From Thermoplasmata archaeon (GTDB lineage Archaea; Thermoplasmatota; Thermoplasmata; Lutacidiplasmatales; UBA184): 14,810 bases of DNA. The translations under genes and the position numbers were made by a program. Below the pieces are notes generated by a model. It saw only the letters and a list, made by a program, of their open reading frames with translations. It did no database searches and was not told the DNA's origin. Below, piece by piece: positions 13,351 through 14,810 of this stretch. The DNA is taken from the NCBI GenBank assembly GCA_030039135.1, contig JASHQN010000036.1:1-14810 (forward strand). The letters are read 5' to 3'. Positions within the stretch are counted from its first letter, which is position 1. Every line of letters begins with the position of its first letter.

Positions 13351-14810
13351 CTAGCGCGGCCGGACGAGCGGGAAGAGGATGACGTCCTTGATCGACGAGG
13401 CCCCTGTGAGTCCCATCACGAGCCGGTCGACCCCGACCCCGATCCCGGTGGCCGGAGGCATCCCGTGGGCGAGCGCCCGAACGAAATCGGCGTCGTAGGC
13501 GTACGTGTCGCCCCCGCGCGCGACGAGCTGCTCGCGGAACCTTCGCTCTTGCTCGTCCGGATCGTTGAGCTCCGTGTAGGCGTTCCCGAGCTCGGTCTGG
13601 CGATAGAACATCTCGAACCGCTCGACCCGGCCCGGCTTCGAGCGGTGGCGCTTCGCGAGCGGGGTCGTCGCCGCCGGGTGATCGACGACGAACGTGAGCG
13701 CCTCCAGGTGAGGCTCTACGTAATGCTCGAAGAGCTTGTCGAGGAACGTCCCCGCCGGAGAGTCGTCCGGCACGGTCGATCCGGCCGCCCGAGCGAGGGC
13801 CCGCAGTTCCTCGCGGCTCTTCGACAGGAGATCCGGAATCCCGCTGCGCCGTTCGAGCTCGTCGACAAAGTCGACGGTAGCGAACGGCGGCTTGAAGTCC
13901 TTGGCCCCGCGCTCGGCGCCCGGGGAGTTCGGAAGCCACTCGCGGACGTGGTCGGCGAGGTGCTCGAAGAGTCGCTCGATCAGCCGGCGCATGTCATGGT
14001 AGTCCGCGTACGCCCAGTAGGCCTCGAGCTCGGTGAATTCGGGCGAATGGGTCGAGTCCATGTCCTCGTTCCGGAACGTCCGGCCGAGCTCGTAGACCCG
14101 CTCCATTCCGCCGACCAGGAGGCGTTTGAGCGGCAGCTCGAGCGAGATCCGGAGCTGGAGCTCCGCGTCGAGGTAGCTTGAGCGGGTGACGAACGGCTTC
14201 GCGGCCGCCCCGCTCGCGATGGGGAGGAGGATCGGCGTCTCGACCTCGAGGAACCCGGCGGCGTCCAGGTACCGGCGCATCTCCCGCAGGAGCAACGTCC
14301 GGGCTCGGAACAGCTCGCGGGTCTCGGGCGAAGCCAAAAGGTCGAGGTACCGCCGGCGGATCCGCTCTTCGACGTCCTGGAGCCCGTGGTACTTTTCCGG
14401 CGGCGGGGCGATCGCCTTCGCGAGCAGCGTCAGCTGCCCGACCGCGAGGGACGGCTCCCCCCGCTTCGAGACCGCCGGGTGGCCTTCGGCGCCGAGGATG
14501 TCACCGGGGTCGAGGTCGGCGAGCCACCGTCGGTAGGTTTCGTCTCCGAGCGTGTCCGATCGCAGGAGGAGCTGGAGCGAGCCGGTGCGGTCTTCCAGGT
14601 CCACGAAAGCCGCGCGTCCGTGCACCCGGATCGCCTTCACGCGGCCGGCGACCCGCATCGTCTCATCCGGCCGCTCGCCCCCGGGCTCCATCGTCGCGCT
14701 GGCGGCGCGGACTCGATCGGTGGGGACCCGCCCGACAAAGGACCACGGGTACGGCTCGAGACCCGCGATCCGCCACCGCTCGACCTTCGCACGACGCTCG
14801 CGCTCGAGCG
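13351..14810 (-). CDS. lysS: Lysyl-tRNA synthetase, class II (5' end outside window)
   Basis: The frame is open from the TAG at 13351-13353 to the right edge, giving 485 visible codons. Numbering from the edge, residues 1-24 (LERERRAKVERW, then GLEPYPWSF) are the usual LysRS N-terminus, so only a few residues are missing. The ATG at 14691 is internal. Next come the OB-fold anticodon-binding domain (MRVAGRVKAIRVHGRAAFVD), KYHGLQDVEERIRRRYLDL, motif 1 (FLEVETPIL), motif 2 (FRNED, 245-249, then HSPEFTELEAYW) and motif 3 (GIGVGVDRLVMGLTG, from 455). It attaches lysine to tRNA-Lys. Many archaea use an unrelated class I enzyme; this one is class II and close in style to bacterial forms. A promoter for the ABC genes separates it from the next operon by 51 bases. 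Confidence 0.95.
   Translation of the reverse strand, partial: LERERRAKVERWRIAGLEPYPWSFVGRVPTDRVRAASATMEPGGERPDETMRVAGRVKAIRVHGRAAFVDLEDRTGSLQLLLRSDTLGDETYRRWLADLDPGDILGAEGHPAVSKRGEPSLAVGQLTLLAKAIAPPPEKYHGLQDVEERIRRRYLDLLASPETRELFRARTLLLREMRRYLDAAGFLEVETPILLPIASGAAAKPFVTRSSYLDAELQLRISLELPLKRLLVGGMERVYELGRTFRNEDMDSTHSPEFTELEAYWAYADYHDMRRLIERLFEHLADHVREWLPNSPGAERGAKDFKPPFATVDFVDELERRSGIPDLLSKSREELRALARAAGSTVPDDSPAGTFLDKLFEHYVEPHLEALTFVVDHPAATTPLAKRHRSKPGRVERFEMFYRQTELGNAYTELNDPDEQERRFREQLVARGGDTYAYDADFVRALAHGMPPATGIGVGVDRLVMGLTGASSIKDVILFPLVRPR

Noticed and set aside
11474..13939. 821-codon minus-strand open frame over the ABC genes
   Set aside because: Out-of-frame shadow; the true ATPase and permease frames carry all motifs.
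1..14810. CRISPR arrays, insertion sequences, integrases, replication origin
   Set aside because: No regularly spaced repeats, terminal inverted repeats, transposase, integrase or Orc/Cdc6 gene was seen.

Overview
The window is GC-rich and reads as chromosomal DNA of an archaeon. Archaeal markers are deoxyhypusine synthase, translation initiation factor aIF2 beta, a presenilin-like A22 membrane protease of the archaeal type, a FilR1-domain winged-helix regulator, a tRNA gene without encoded CCA, and TATA-like boxes at archaeal spacing before several starts. A high-GC Thermoplasmatota-type euryarchaeote is my best guess, but lineage cannot be proven from this stretch. Two aminoacyl-tRNA synthetases look bacterial in style (class II LysRS, and a ValRS with a C-terminal coiled coil), so some old gene transfer into the lineage is plausible. 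There is no sign of mobile elements, CRISPR or phage genes.

Layout. 1-493 holds at most the tail of a plus-strand gene (2-103), then a gene-free stretch with two perfect palindromes and a strong hairpin. 494-2082 (minus) carries a COG2085/F420-dependent-type NAD(P)-binding oxidoreductase and, upstream of it, a FilR1-type HTH regulator. Diverging from the regulator is a plus-strand two-gene unit (2200-3619): a ubiquitin-fold MoaD/ThiS-like protein ending in Gly-Gly, and a cytoplasmic Asp-box beta-propeller protein. A tRNA-Lys(CTT) gene (3762-3835, minus) follows, with its own TATA box and an odd tRNA-like 3' remnant just after it.

From 3891 to the right edge everything is on the minus strand and tightly packed. 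In transcription order: class II LysRS (5' end beyond the window); a two-gene ABC exporter (ATPase and multi-spanning permease); ValRS; an aldo/keto reductase; an HAD phosphatase; aIF2 beta fused to a TRAM domain; the presenilin-like protease; and deoxyhypusine synthase. Overlaps of 3-8 bases or gaps under 45 bases imply co-transcription of much of this block, with promoter-like boxes before the ABC ATPase and the tRNA and a weaker one before aIF2 beta.

The common theme of the minus block is translation: tRNA-Lys, LysRS, ValRS, aIF2 beta and the hypusination enzyme for aIF5A. Membrane transport, proteolysis and redox genes are interleaved. The most unusual points are the MoaD/beta-propeller pair, the likely CTG start of ValRS, its altered RMSKH catalytic motif, and the T-arm-like remnant 3' of the tRNA.
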